Below are positions 1 through 8,742 of a stretch of DNA of 64,000 bases, one piece after another (the stretch's first letter is position 1; each line of letters opens with the position of its first letter). Both the position numbers and the translations under genes were made by a program. This DNA comes from Chitinophaga flava (GTDB lineage Bacteria; Bacteroidota; Bacteroidia; Chitinophagales; Chitinophagaceae): the NCBI RefSeq assembly GCF_003308995.1, contig NZ_QFFJ01000002.1:2914001-2978000 (forward strand). Reading direction: 5' to 3'. The notes beneath the pieces were generated by a model that was given only the letters and a program-made list of their open reading frames with translations, had not been told where the DNA came from and did no database searches.

Positions 1-1543
1 CTGGTCCGTTGTCGGCATGCATGATGGAGAAACCACGTTTGCTGAGCAGGAGAGACAGGTAACGCTGGGTCATGATGTCGTCTTCCACCACCAGTATCTT
101 TTTACCTTCAAAGGAAATCAGGTTGTTTTCACGAAGCTCAATGGTAGCAGATTTGACTTCGCCGGTAAAGGGTACTAACGGTAAGGTGACTACGAATTCT
201 GTTCCTTCTTCCATAATGCTGCGTACCTGGATGGTGCCACCCAGTATTTTTACGAGGTGATTGGTGATATTGAGGCCAAGGCCGCTGCCTTCGGCGAAGT
301 TGATGGTGGTGCGGGTGAACTCCTTGAACAGGGTGGAGATCCTGTCAGGAGAAATGCCGGCGCCCTGGTCTTTTACGGCAACGTACCAGTGGGTATCGTC
401 ACGGTAGATGCGGAGGAAGATACTGGTATTGGAACGGGTGAATTTGATAGCATTCACCAGGATGTTATTCACAATTTTTGTGAGCTTGATACTGTCTTCC
501 AGGATGGCAGAAGGAAAGTTGGGTTGTACTTCCAGTTCTATCTTCACTCTTTTTTCATTGGCGAAATACTGGTAGATATTGACGATGTTGGTGATCCAGC
601 TGAAGAGCAGGATGGATTCCTTTTTGACTTCGTCGAAGTTGCCGGTTTCCAGTTTACATTTGTCCTGGGTGTTATTGATCAGGCTTTGCAGGTTACGGCA
701 GGCGATGAACAGATCTTCATCAATTTTTTTCTCGCTTTGGCCTTTGTCTTTGCCAGACAACAGTTTCAGCTGGGCGATGCTGTAGATGGCATTCAGCGGT
801 GTTCTCAGTTCGTGTGTGAGTTCACGTACATAGATATTTTTAGCAGTAACAGCTTTTTCCAGATTGGCCGTTCTTTCCTTTACCTGTTGCTCCAATCGTG
901 TATTGGCGGCATGCAGTTCGCGGTTGAGGGCGGTCAGCTGATGGTTACGCTGACTGATGGTACGAAACAGTTTTGCATTATAATGTACAAGAGATACCAG
1001 TGAAACGGAGGTAAGAGTCAGCACTGTAAATGCCGTACAATAATAGATGAAGTTGAGCATCGCGGGGCTAAAGTCCAGCGGCGGCACAAAATGCATAGAG
1101 CGGTTCAGCTCCAGGAATAAGAGGGATACTGCTGAAATAACCAGGCAATACGTCTGGGCGGCACCTACTTTGATAAAGGAGAGGCAGCAAATCAGCAGGA
1201 AAAGTGTCAGCCAGATTGGGTCCACAGCTGCAGAAAGAATAAGTCCGTAATAGATGATCGCCAGATTGATGATCATCTGAAGCGTAATCCCTGCGGCTAC
1301 ATGCTTTTTCTTTTTATTAAGATAAAGCACGCCGAAAAATACAACGCTTTCGATAACAGTCGCCACAAAAATGGAGAAGTATCCTGAAAGTATCCAATAG
1401 GCCGAACCGAGTCCCAAACTCAATAGAATCAGTAGAGCAGTAATAATGTTGATTTTGCTGATCCGGTGATTTTCCTCCTTTTCATAAAGGTTGCTGTTAC
1501 CTAAATGAAGGAGCGCTTTAAATAATACAGTGATTTCTTTCAT
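1..1543 (-). CDS. hybrid sensor histidine kinase/response regulator, C-terminus beyond window
   Basis: An ATG at 1543 opens a minus-strand frame that stays open for 514 codons to the window edge, so the protein is cut at its C-terminus. Roughly residues 30-190 contain several hydrophobic segments (membrane sensor region) followed by a short coiled coil. The H box ELTHELRTPLNAI puts the phospho-acceptor at about His244. The ATPase domain follows with an N box (NNILVNAIKF), G1 (DQGAGIS) and G2 (GSGLGLNI). The last visible residues, KILVVEDDIM, begin a receiver domain, so this is a hybrid kinase. The family autophosphorylates on His and passes phosphate to Asp. The signal sensed is unknown. The long plus-strand frame across 257-1003 is its antisense shadow. 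Confidence 0.93.
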   Translation of the reverse strand, partial: MKEITVLFKALLHLGNSNLYEKEENHRISKINIITALLILLSLGLGSAYWILSGYFSIFVATVIESVVFFGVLYLNKKKKHVAAGITLQMIINLAIIYYGLILSAAVDPIWLTLFLLICCLSFIKVGAAQTYCLVISAVSLLFLELNRSMHFVPPLDFSPAMLNFIYYCTAFTVLTLTSVSLVSLVHYNAKLFRTISQRNHQLTALNRELHAANTRLEQQVKERTANLEKAVTAKNIYVRELTHELRTPLNAIYSIAQLKLLSGKDKGQSEKKIDEDLFIACRNLQSLINNTQDKCKLETGNFDEVKKESILLFSWITNIVNIYQYFANEKRVKIELEVQPNFPSAILEDSIKLTKIVNNILVNAIKFTRSNTSIFLRIYRDDTHWYVAVKDQGAGISPDRISTLFKEFTRTTINFAEGSGLGLNITNHLVKILGGTIQVRSIMEEGTEFVVTLPLVPFTGEVKSATIELRENNLISFEGKKILVVEDDIMTQRYLSLLLSKRGFSIMHADNGP

Positions 1544-1828
1544 CTGCAGTGCAAATTTTCATTGTTGAGGTTAGCTAGAGATGAGTCTTTTTATGGTTAT
1601 TCTGGGCGGTAGGACTGGAACCTTACAATCATATTCCATCCTGAGGTGTGTGTCGTTAAGCTAAATTTAACAAAAACTTGGCACATAATAGGGTAATTAT
1701 TTTAACATATTTAAAGATTAACAAAAAAACTGTTACGAATATACCCGCTTATGATGTTACCTCTCTATCCAGATTGAAATATTATTAATGTAAATGATTG
1801 AAATTCAGAATATTGATGTGCTCGCCTT
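1544..1828. other. intergenic, AT-rich
   Basis: This 285-base spacer is AT-rich and has no credible reading frame. It must hold the promoter of the sensor kinase (leftward) and the 3' end of the PhzF-like gene. I see no clear TTTG/TAnnTTTG promoter or terminator hairpin. Confidence 0.5.
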
Positions 1829-2653
1829 TCATAAATTCACCCGGCAGGTTCCAGTGAAATAAGTCATTGCCTCACCGCCGATCTTAACAATTGTTCCCTG
1901 ATCGGCACAATACAAGGTACCTCCTCTGTCAGATAACTGCCGGGCCAGCAGCTCTTTTTTGCCCAGCTGCCCGCTCCAGTAAGGAATCAGCGAACAATGA
2001 GCCGAGCCGGTCACCGGATCTTCAAATATAGAAGCCTGCGGCGTAAAAAAGCGAGACACAAAATCACAGTCACTACCCGGAGCCGTGATCACCACTCCAC
2101 CAGGATCGAGGTTAATACGGTCCAGCACCTGCCGGTCTATCTGTATTTCCCGGATATCCTCCTCTGACGCATATACGAGCACATAATCCCTGGATTGGAG
2201 GACCGCTACGGGCATACGGTCCAATGCCAGCCGGATGCTCTCCGGCAGCTCAACAGGCACCGGCGGCCGGGCAGGGAATTCCAGCACATAACGGGCCCCT
2301 TCTACATTTACTTTCAACAGACCACTACGGGAATGAAAACGCAGCACGTCACCGGGATGCTGCAGGATGGTATGGATAACATGGGCCGTAGCCAGTGTGG
2401 CATGACCACATAGGTCCATTTCAATTTCAGGTGTAAACCAGCGAAGGGCAAAATCATCTCCTTCAGGAATAAAAAAGGCCGTTTCCGCTACTGCATTTTC
2501 CTGGGCTATCTTCAACAGCACCTCGTCGGGAAGCCAGTGTTCCAGTGGCATTACACAGGCCGGGTTACCTGCAAACAAACGATCAGTGAAGGCATCAATC
2601 TGGTAAAGGGGAAGTTGCATCATTTCTTCTTTCGTATAAATAGTCATCCGCAT
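1829..2653 (-). CDS. PhzF family isomerase
   Basis: The protein has 274 residues from the most upstream ATG. The start is uncertain: two Met codons at residues 11-12 (about 2620-2623) precede the usual family opening QLPLYQIDAFTD and may be the real start. Family hallmarks are the GNPACV segment (about residues 29-34), the catalytic glutamate in AVAETAF (about Glu57) and RWFTPEIEMDLCGHATLA (about 71-88). A second half-domain carries EDPVTGSAHC near residues 213-222. PhzF proteins are two-lobed, diaminopimelate-epimerase-like isomerases; the founding member acts in phenazine synthesis. No phenazine genes are nearby, so the substrate is unknown and a stand-alone metabolic role is more likely. 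It is probably cytoplasmic, as no signal peptide is seen. Confidence 0.9.
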   Translation of the reverse strand: MRMTIYTKEEMMQLPLYQIDAFTDRLFAGNPACVMPLEHWLPDEVLLKIAQENAVAETAFFIPEGDDFALRWFTPEIEMDLCGHATLATAHVIHTILQHPGDVLRFHSRSGLLKVNVEGARYVLEFPARPPVPVELPESIRLALDRMPVAVLQSRDYVLVYASEEDIREIQIDRQVLDRINLDPGGVVITAPGSDCDFVSRFFTPQASIFEDPVTGSAHCSLIPYWSGQLGKKELLARQLSDRGGTLYCADQGTIVKIGGEAMTYFTGTCRVNL

Positions 2654-2707
2654 CTAAGTTACAGTATTAACGATTATCTCCGTAAATGTAAAGAAGAAAG
2701 GAGGCTG

Positions 2708-3487
2708 TCAGGGAGCGGCTTTTTTCTGCTGGCTTCGTTCATAGATCCGGGTAAACCCTCCGATGATCAACAACAGGACACCCGTCAGGATAATCAGGGC
2801 TGCCAGCACTTTGGACCAGAGCGCCTGAAAACGGGTGACAGCGTATATGCCGGTGGCAAAGAGTCCAACGCTAATGATTCCCCAGATCCAGAGTAACAGT
2901 TTGTAACCCGCGGAAATGGGCTGTCCGGACGTTATTTTTTTCCGGTAAGGGACAGTCTCCGGCGTGCTGCGGTAATGTGCGGAGAATTCATAAAACTGTT
3001 TTCTGCCGATAGCCTCCCAGCCAGTGGTGGAGGAAATCACCGGCTCAAAATAGGCATCACCTTTTTTTACATGGGTATAAAAACTCAGCAGTTCTTCCAG
3101 AAACTGGTTCACATTGGCATAAAAACCACTGAATTCTTCGAGGTCTATATACAATATATCATCATGGGAGGGGGTAGCAGCCAGGTAAGCCAGCCACTCG
3201 TCGTATAATGGCAACAGGGCAGGATAAACGGTTCCGATATAAGACCGGTGCACAGCCCCGTTTTGAAGGGCCTCGCTCCGGAGAATCCGGATGTCTGTAT
3301 CAATCGGCTCTCCGTCCATGGATTCATCTGTTGTCTCGTATAACATCTGAAAGGCAGGTTTCACACGTTCAATATCGTGCTTTTCCAGTAACAGCAGCCA
3401 GAAGTACGCCAGGCTGTTATTGCCTTCAAACAGTACTTCCTGGTTTTCCGGATCGGTCTTGATCATTAAATATGTCCTGTTGCCCAT
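2708..3487 (-). CDS. uncharacterised protein with two C-terminal membrane helices
   Basis: I do not recognise the family. The ATG at 3487 (opening MGNRTYLMI) is preferred over an upstream ATG at 3562, because the 25 residues between them are low-complexity and would run the gene to within 3 bases of the upstream gene's stop. The protein has about 259 residues. The first 190 look like a soluble, acidic alpha/beta domain, with the motif EGNNSLAYFWLLLL near the start. Two hydrophobic helices follow (LLLWIWGIISVGLFATGIYA and VLAALIILTGVLLLIIGGF), then a basic tail, so the soluble part is probably cytoplasmic and anchored by the C-terminus. It lies 78 bases downstream of the PhnB-like VOC gene on the same strand and may be cotranscribed. 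No catalytic motif is apparent. Confidence 0.75.
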   Translation of the reverse strand: MGNRTYLMIKTDPENQEVLFEGNNSLAYFWLLLLEKHDIERVKPAFQMLYETTDESMDGEPIDTDIRILRSEALQNGAVHRSYIGTVYPALLPLYDEWLAYLAATPSHDDILYIDLEEFSGFYANVNQFLEELLSFYTHVKKGDAYFEPVISSTTGWEAIGRKQFYEFSAHYRSTPETVPYRKKITSGQPISAGYKLLLWIWGIISVGLFATGIYAVTRFQALWSKVLAALIILTGVLLLIIGGFTRIYERSQQKKAAP

Positions 3488-3565
3488 AAGATTGAATTTT
3501 GAGGGTTGTACGATGCTGGATGATACTCCCGGTGCTGACCGGGAGTATCGGAAAGACCACAAAAA

Positions 3566-3994
3566 TCAGCTGTGCTGGTTGTAATCGTAATTCACCATCC
3601 ACAGCACACCGTATTTATCTGAGAACATACCAAAATAGGCGCCCCAGAATGTTTTGTCCAGTGGCATGAGCACTTTGCCTCCGGCAGAAAGGCCATTGAA
3701 AAGTTTTTGGGTTTCTTCCTCGCTGGTGGTAGTGATGGAAAGATAACAACTGTCACCTTTGGTTATAGCTCCCATGTATGCCGGACGGTCGCTGCCCATC
3801 AGCACAGAACCATCGCTGATTGGTAGTGACACGTGCATCACCAGCTGACCGTCTGTGGGACTGGCCTGATATTCTTTGGGAACATCACTGAAACGGGTGA
3901 GATTGGTAAAATCCCCGCCAAATACGCTTTTGTAAAAGTTGAAGGCTTCTTCGCAATTACCATCGAAGTTGAGATAAGGATTTAATGCAGCCAT
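3566..3994 (-). CDS. PhnB-like VOC family protein
   Basis: This 142-residue protein has the glyoxalase/PhnB pattern: LNFDGNCEEAFNFYKSVFGG at the N-terminus, VMHVSLPISDGSVLMGSD in the middle, then a second beta-alpha-beta unit ending FGMFSDKYGVLWMVNYD. PhnB-type VOC proteins are small cytoplasmic dimers, often without a demonstrated reaction. Some relatives were once annotated as 3-demethylubiquinone methyltransferases, which the fold does not support. Length and start (ATG at 3994) fit the family. It is the first gene of a possible two-gene unit with the membrane protein downstream. Four further VOC-type genes lie in this window, but this one is a different subfamily. Confidence 0.88.
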   Translation of the reverse strand: MAALNPYLNFDGNCEEAFNFYKSVFGGDFTNLTRFSDVPKEYQASPTDGQLVMHVSLPISDGSVLMGSDRPAYMGAITKGDSCYLSITTTSEEETQKLFNGLSAGGKVLMPLDKTFWGAYFGMFSDKYGVLWMVNYDYNQHS

Positions 3995-4250
3995 TGGAAA
4001 TGGTTTTATGGTGATGAATGAATGATGGTTTTGCTTTTGGGGTATAGATCATCTATCACATCACAGGTATCTCAGTATGCATTCACATAACAAATATGTA
4101 CCAATAATAAACAGTAATTGCTGTATTTGTTCACCGTAACCAAAAAATAATACTTTTTTTAATCTGCATATGACATATTTCCCCGGGGAGAAACGAGCCC
4201 ATCAGAATGACAACGCTGTTGTCTAAGTTTGGTAAAAGACAGCAGGCATA

Positions 4251-5294
4251 TTAGCATCGCTGGACAGGAATCATGAGGGTAACCCTTACGCCAGTACGAC
4301 CTTCTGTTTGTTTGTCGGTGATCGTCAGGGTGGCAGCTTTCCCGGTCTGATGACTGAGCATCTTCAGCCGCTCACGCACGACGGTGCCGGAAAGTGTGTG
4401 TTTTTCCTTTTTTTTCACCGGCTGTAATCCCTGGCCATTGTCTTCGATTATACAGTGCAGGATGTCTTCCTTCAGTTCAAGGGCAATGCTGATATGTCCG
4501 TGGTGGGCTATGTTACGCATGCCATGCTGGATGGCGTTTTCCACGAAGGGCTGTAACAGCATGGGCGGAATACAGATATCACTGTTGTCTTCTTCGGGAA
4601 TATCCTGTATCGTATAGTCGAACACGTTATCGAACCGTACCACCTGCAGGCTGAGGTAGTTTTCAATGGCTTCGGTTTCCCGGTGCAGCGGCACCAGGCC
4701 ATGGCGGGAGTTTTCCAGGGTGAGGCGCAGCAGCCGCGAGAATTTGTTGAGGTACCTGACGGATTTGTCTTTCTCATCGCGGCGGATAAAGCTCTGTAAA
4801 ACGGAGAGTGTATTAAAAATAAAATGGGGTTCCATCTGCCTGCGCAGCAGGCGCTGTTCCAGTTCCAGGCTCATTTTTGTGGTCACCAGTCTGCGCTGCC
4901 GGATGAGCAGGAGCGTGGTAAAAATGCCCAGGGCCAGCAGGATCATGATGAGGACCAGGATAATCTGCTGGTGATAGTTGTATTGCCGGCTGAGGTCCAG
5001 CATCTGTTGTTGCCGGGATTCCAGTTCTTTCAGGCCTTGCACGGCTGCTGCCTTCCACATCTGTTTTTCATCCTGTTCGCTGAGGGCTGTATTAGAGGTT
5101 GAATCCAGGATACGGAGCACATTTTGATAATCTCCTTTGTTGTAATATTCCTGATAAACAGAAGGAGCTCCTACCACCTGGGAAGCAGTAAATACAGGTG
5201 TGACAGCAGGGGTAGAGGACAGTGGCTGCTGCCGGCAGCTACAGATGCCGGAAAGCAGGAGGAAAAGCAAAAAAGGCCGATAGCTGCTATGCAT
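4251..5294 (-). CDS. LytS/YehU-type sensor histidine kinase
   Basis: The ATG at 5294 is preferred. A GTG at 5315 would also be in frame and would overlap the upstream regulator's stop, but the ATG gives a clean signal sequence ending in a lipobox-like ICSC. The protein has about 347 residues: a short periplasmic part, one strong membrane helix (about residues 110-131), then a His_kinase domain with RRQMEPHFIFNTL (His about 157) and an ATPase part with MLLQPFVENAIQHGM and DNGQGL. This is the LytS-type kinase architecture, which partners LytTR regulators. The partner lies immediately upstream with an 11-base gap, so the two are cotranscribed. The periplasmic sensor is too short to suggest a ligand. 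Confidence 0.92.
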   Translation of the reverse strand: MHSSYRPFLLFLLLSGICSCRQQPLSSTPAVTPVFTASQVVGAPSVYQEYYNKGDYQNVLRILDSTSNTALSEQDEKQMWKAAAVQGLKELESRQQQMLDLSRQYNYHQQIILVLIMILLALGIFTTLLLIRQRRLVTTKMSLELEQRLLRRQMEPHFIFNTLSVLQSFIRRDEKDKSVRYLNKFSRLLRLTLENSRHGLVPLHRETEAIENYLSLQVVRFDNVFDYTIQDIPEEDNSDICIPPMLLQPFVENAIQHGMRNIAHHGHISIALELKEDILHCIIEDNGQGLQPVKKKEKHTLSGTVVRERLKMLSHQTGKAATLTITDKQTEGRTGVRVTLMIPVQRC

Positions 5295-5304
5295 GCAAAA
5301 AAAA

Positions 5305-6048
5305 TTAATGATCACCCATCAGGAACTGCCTGACGTATTCTCGTTTACGCGCCGAAACCGGTATCTGTGTTCCGTCTTTCAGAACCAGTATACCGTCTTT
5401 CAGAAAGCGGTCTATAAAATGATGGTTAACGATATAGGACTGATGGATACGGATAAACCAGCTTTCGGGTAATAGCTCATCATATTCCTTAATTGGACGG
5501 GAGACCATTACCTTTCTGTTACCGGTAAGATAGAAAGTGGTATAACTGCTATCGCTCTGGCAATACAATATTTCTTCGAAAGGCACCACCTGCAGGTACT
5601 GGGAGGAACGGAGCACTATACGGTTCACCAACCCGGATTTTTTCTGTTGAAGATGGCCTCTGGTAATATCGATCTGTGTGCGGGTATTTACCGGGCTTTC
5701 AGCAACAAGCCGTTTAAGCGTTTCCATCAGTTCTTCTTCATCCACAGGTTTCAGCAGATAATCGAAAGCCCCGAATTTGATGGCTTTGATAGCGTGTTCG
5801 TTATACGCGGTGATAAATATGATACGGAAGTTCCGGTCGGGAAATTCCTGTAACAGGTCAAAACCGGTGCCATCGGCCAGTTCTATGTCGAGCAGCAGCA
5901 ATTCCGGTTCTGTACTGGGGATGATTACCCTGGCTTCCGCGATGCTGCCACAACTACCCAGCACCACAAAGTCGGGGTAGCGTTTCATCAGCCATTCGAG
6001 GTCTTTTCGGATGGCAGGTTCATCATCGATAATCAGCGTGCGGATCAT
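5305..6048 (-). CDS. LytTR family response regulator
   Basis: This 247-residue protein has a receiver domain with acidic pair DDE (residues 8-10), phospho-acceptor Asp54 in LLLLDIELADG, Thr80 and Lys100 in DYLLKPV. A LytTR DNA-binding domain occupies about residues 140-245 (IVLRSSQYLQVVPFEEILYC, then WFIRIHQSYIVN). The family binds DNA upstream of target genes after phosphorylation by a LytS-type kinase, encoded here by the next gene. The start ATG at 6048 is well placed for the receiver fold. A terminator hairpin lies only about 35 bases upstream on the same strand (6083-6118), so the pair needs its own promoter or escapes that terminator. Confidence 0.95.
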   Translation of the reverse strand: MIRTLIIDDEPAIRKDLEWLMKRYPDFVVLGSCGSIAEARVIIPSTEPELLLLDIELADGTGFDLLQEFPDRNFRIIFITAYNEHAIKAIKFGAFDYLLKPVDEEELMETLKRLVAESPVNTRTQIDITRGHLQQKKSGLVNRIVLRSSQYLQVVPFEEILYCQSDSSYTTFYLTGNRKVMVSRPIKEYDELLPESWFIRIHQSYIVNHHFIDRFLKDGILVLKDGTQIPVSARKREYVRQFLMGDH

Positions 6049-6082
6049 AGTTTCCTGATATGAGTTATTTCTTTAAATGTAA

Positions 6083-6118
6083 TAAAAAAATCAGGTATTA
6101 CCCGTTGGGCAATACCTG
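6083..6118 (-). terminator. rho-independent terminator just upstream of the LytTR pair
   Basis: Positions 6092-6118 form an inverted repeat (CAGGTATT with AATACCTG, plus an inner CCC/GGG after one mismatch). Read leftward it is followed by seven T residues (6084-6090). It would end a leftward transcript coming from the DUF1579 gene or from the non-coding stretch between, or act as an attenuator for the LytTR pair. Confidence 0.75.
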
Positions 6119-6571
6119 TAAGGTTATCAACAAAGAATTGAAAGGTCGGCAAAACAGCTAAAAACAACAAATAGGGTTTTTTAGGAAAACAAACTATATG
6201 ACTAGATATTTTTTTCATAAATGGGGGAGCCTGCTGAAAGAGGAAGAACTCCTGTTTCCGGAAATAGGCGGGTAGCCTTTTTCCGGGTATGATACCGGGA
6301 TCAATAGCAGACGGTTCAAAAGTAGGGAGTTAAGATCAGCAGGTGTTGCCGGAATTAATATCCGTGCCCTATTTCTTTATATTCGTTTTGATATTTATGT
6401 GTTTTGATGGTCACTATTTGTTTCCTGTTGTTAAATATTAGTTTTAGGCAGTGTCCTCAACCGGGTTATGGGCAGTCAGGGCGAAAGGAAACAACGCCCG
6501 ATGCCTTTTGAGCAAGGGCCTCAGGCCGCTGCGGACCACCCCAGCCTAACCCGGGGCAGCCGCTCCGGAGC
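6119..6571. other. non-coding stretch with a GC-rich, foldable segment
   Basis: About 450 bases without a credible reading frame. The left part is AT-rich. The right part (about 6440-6571) is GC-rich and full of short inverted repeats, for example GCTCCGGAGC at 6562-6571, a GGCC-TCA-GGCC hairpin and CCCC/GGGG pairs, starting immediately after the DUF1579 stop codon. With the terminator at 6083-6118 it could be a long structured 3' end or a separate non-coding RNA. I could not match it to RNase P, tmRNA, 6S or SRP RNA. Confidence 0.45.
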
Positions 6572-7150
6572 CTATTTGCGTTTGAATTTTACTTCCATAT
6601 CTTTTACTTCCTTGCCATTCATCATGCGGTATGCCTCCAGGGTGTAGTTGTTATCGTCCTGGAATTTATACACCTGGCGGATGTCCATCATTTTATGGCT
6701 AATGGGATCGTGATATTTTCCAGTGTATACGATACCGCTAATGGTGGGGTCCCATTTACCATCCAGCATCATGATACCGGTGCCCATATTGTCTATCCAG
6801 GTGTTGATAAACATTTTACGGGAGTTATCATATGCGGTAGTGCTGAGTCCTTCGAAGGATCTGCCTTCCATTTGAGAAACGACGCGGCCTTCCTGATAGC
6901 GTCCTCCCATCACCATGCTGTTACTGCAGGTGCCGGTTGTTTTTTCCGGTGGTGTACCGGGTGCTTTCCAGAAGGTTATTTCACAGGACCAGTCACCATT
7001 CATTTTAGCCAGTCGATCATGTTCGGGACCAGGAGTCATGTAGGCCATCCAGGCCCTGTGGATAGCTGCGGTGTCTATCTTTTGTGCGGAGGCGGAAGTA
7101 ACTGCCAGCAGGCACCATGTGGCAACTGCCAGTACATGAAACTTTTTCAT
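6572..7150 (-). CDS. DUF1579 family secreted protein
   Basis: The protein has 192 residues. A signal peptide (MKKFHVLAVATWCLLAVTSA, cleavage about after Ala-Gln at 22-23) precedes a DUF1579-type domain with MNGDWSCEITFWKAPG, the GGRYQEG turn, STTAYDNSRKMFINTWIDNMGTG and a repeated beta pattern to the C-terminus. DUF1579 proteins are small beta-rich proteins of unknown function, often exported in Bacteroidota. It is divergent from the gene at 7291 and is followed by the structured non-coding stretch. It is probably periplasmic; no catalytic residues are known. Confidence 0.88.
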   Translation of the reverse strand: MKKFHVLAVATWCLLAVTSASAQKIDTAAIHRAWMAYMTPGPEHDRLAKMNGDWSCEITFWKAPGTPPEKTTGTCSNSMVMGGRYQEGRVVSQMEGRSFEGLSTTAYDNSRKMFINTWIDNMGTGIMMLDGKWDPTISGIVYTGKYHDPISHKMMDIRQVYKFQDDNNYTLEAYRMMNGKEVKDMEVKFKRK

Positions 7151-7290
7151 AGTCTGAGGCTGTTTAGAGTGAGTAATGGGGGTTTTCAGTGAGATGCAAT
7201 TTAGTTAATTATGCAGTGTGGTGTTGGACATAGGTGTTATACCATGCTATTTAATTGTATTTTCGGGATTTTAAGGCAGAGCGATATCAT

Positions 7291-7779
7291 ATGAAAACGG
7301 CAACGATCAATGAACTAAAGAAAGAACTGGCAACAGTGCCACCGGCACAGCTGGCAGCATTATGTTTACGGTTAGCGAAGTATAAAAAAGAAAATAAAGA
7401 ACTGCTTACTTATCTCTTGTTTGATGCAGACGATGAGCAGGGATATATCAATTCCGTGAAAACTGAGATAGATGCAGGTTTTGAAGGGATGAAGGGAAGT
7501 AATCTGCATAATGCTAAAAAACAGTTGCGGAAAATACTGCGTATCACTAACAAACATATCCGGTATATGGGTTCGAAACCAGCAGAGGCGGAGTTGCTGA
7601 TTTATTTCTGTGAGTGCCTGAGTGACTCGGGGTTGTTGTCGAAGCAGAGTACGGTACTGCAAAACTTATTTGCAGCGCAGCTGAAGAAGATCGTGAAGGT
7701 AGTTGTGGGGTTGCATGAAGACTTGCAATATGATTACCGGCGGCAGGTAGAGCCTTTACTGGAGTTGTTGCGGTCGTGA
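7291..7779 (+). CDS. uncharacterised alpha-helical cytoplasmic protein
   Basis: The ATG at 7291 (MKTATINELKKEL) is preferred over an in-frame ATG at 7255. It gives a 162-residue, highly helical, charged protein with no signal peptide or membrane helix. The N-terminal part (LATVPPAQLAALCLRLAKYKKENKELLTYLLF) resembles the opening of small DUF6155-like proteins common in Bacteroidota, but I would not assign the family on that alone. No enzyme motif is visible. The gene stands alone between the divergent DUF1579 gene and the sugar-isomerase-like gene 79 bases downstream, which it may share a transcript with. Confidence 0.7.
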   Translation: MKTATINELKKELATVPPAQLAALCLRLAKYKKENKELLTYLLFDADDEQGYINSVKTEIDAGFEGMKGSNLHNAKKQLRKILRITNKHIRYMGSKPAEAELLIYFCECLSDSGLLSKQSTVLQNLFAAQLKKIVKVVVGLHEDLQYDYRRQVEPLLELLRS

Positions 7780-7858
7780 GGAAAAATGAGGGCTTTGATT
7801 TCTCCCGGATAATTATTATTTTTTCGTCAGGCCAGTTTTTATCCGGGTCTTCCACTTT

Positions 7859-8731
7859 ATGAAAAGTATGCTGATATGCCTGTTTTTCCTGGGCGCCTCC
7901 TATTTTTTGCAATCGAATGCACAAACGAAACTGCCGGTCATTGGTATTGCTACTTCCATAGAAAATGATAGTCTGGCCCGGTCTGCCGGCTTTACCTTCC
8001 TGGAAGAGACAGTCCGCAAGCTGCTGTCGCCGTCGCTGAGTGAGGCGCAGTTTGAAGTCAACCTATCGAAACTGAAAGCTGCCCGCTGTCAGGTACAGAG
8101 TTGTAATGTTTTTATTCCCGGTTATCTTAAACTGATGGGCCCTTCGGTAGATGAAGCCTGGGTGCTGGGGTATGTAGACACTGTGATGCGCCGGGCAGAG
8201 AAAGCCGGCATCAGGCTGATAGTACTGGGAAGCGGGGAGGCGCGCAAGATACCGGAAGGGGCAGATCCGGTGGCGGCGAGGGACAGGTTTATTACGCTGG
8301 CCCGCAAAATGGCCGGCATCGCGCAGCAGCATAACTGTCTCATTGCCATGGAAAATCTGAATGCTACCGAAACCAACTTCATCAACACCGTCGCCGAAGG
8401 AAACCGTCTGGTAACAGCGATAGCTCATCCCAATTTTCGTTTGACAGCAGACATCTACCACATGCTCCGCGAAAATGAACCGGCCGTCAATATAGAGCAG
8501 GCCAGGGGCAACCTGGTACATTGCCATATTGCGGAAAGGGAAAAACGCACAGCACCAGGTGTTGCGGGCGAAGACTTCCGGCCTTACCTGGCTGCGCTGA
8601 AAAAAATAGGTTATGAAGGGCGTATCATGATGGAGTGCAAGTGGACAGACCCCGCCAGGGAATACGCAGCAGCCATGGTTTATCTGCAGGAGCAGTTAAA
8701 AGAAGTATATCATCTCTCCCGAAAAAAATAA
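7859..8731 (+). CDS. secreted sugar phosphate isomerase/epimerase-like TIM barrel protein
   Basis: This 290-residue protein opens with a signal peptide (MKSMLICLFFLGASYFLQSNA) and continues as an AP-endonuclease-2/xylose-isomerase-like TIM barrel. Strand-end residues fit the family: IAMENLNATETNF (Glu of the metal site), LTADIYHML (Asp-x-x-His), VHCHIAE (His-x-His region) and IMMECKW near the C-terminus. Such proteins isomerise or epimerise sugars or inositols with a divalent metal. The exported versions in Bacteroidota are usually next to Gfo/Idh/MocA oxidoreductases, as here (11-base gap). The substrate is unknown. The pair probably oxidises and rearranges a sugar in the periplasm. Confidence 0.9.
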   Translation: MKSMLICLFFLGASYFLQSNAQTKLPVIGIATSIENDSLARSAGFTFLEETVRKLLSPSLSEAQFEVNLSKLKAARCQVQSCNVFIPGYLKLMGPSVDEAWVLGYVDTVMRRAEKAGIRLIVLGSGEARKIPEGADPVAARDRFITLARKMAGIAQQHNCLIAMENLNATETNFINTVAEGNRLVTAIAHPNFRLTADIYHMLRENEPAVNIEQARGNLVHCHIAEREKRTAPGVAGEDFRPYLAALKKIGYEGRIMMECKWTDPAREYAAAMVYLQEQLKEVYHLSRKK

Positions 8732-8742
8732 AATACGCTACA

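Noticed and set aside
257..1003. 248-codon plus-strand frame at the window start
   Set aside because: It is the antisense of the sensor kinase, whose minus-strand frame carries all kinase motifs.
6440..6571. Resemblance of AGTCAGGGCGAAAGGAAACA to the SRP RNA core
   Set aside because: The tetraloop and asymmetric loop of SRP RNA cannot be formed in the right register, so I do not call SRP RNA.
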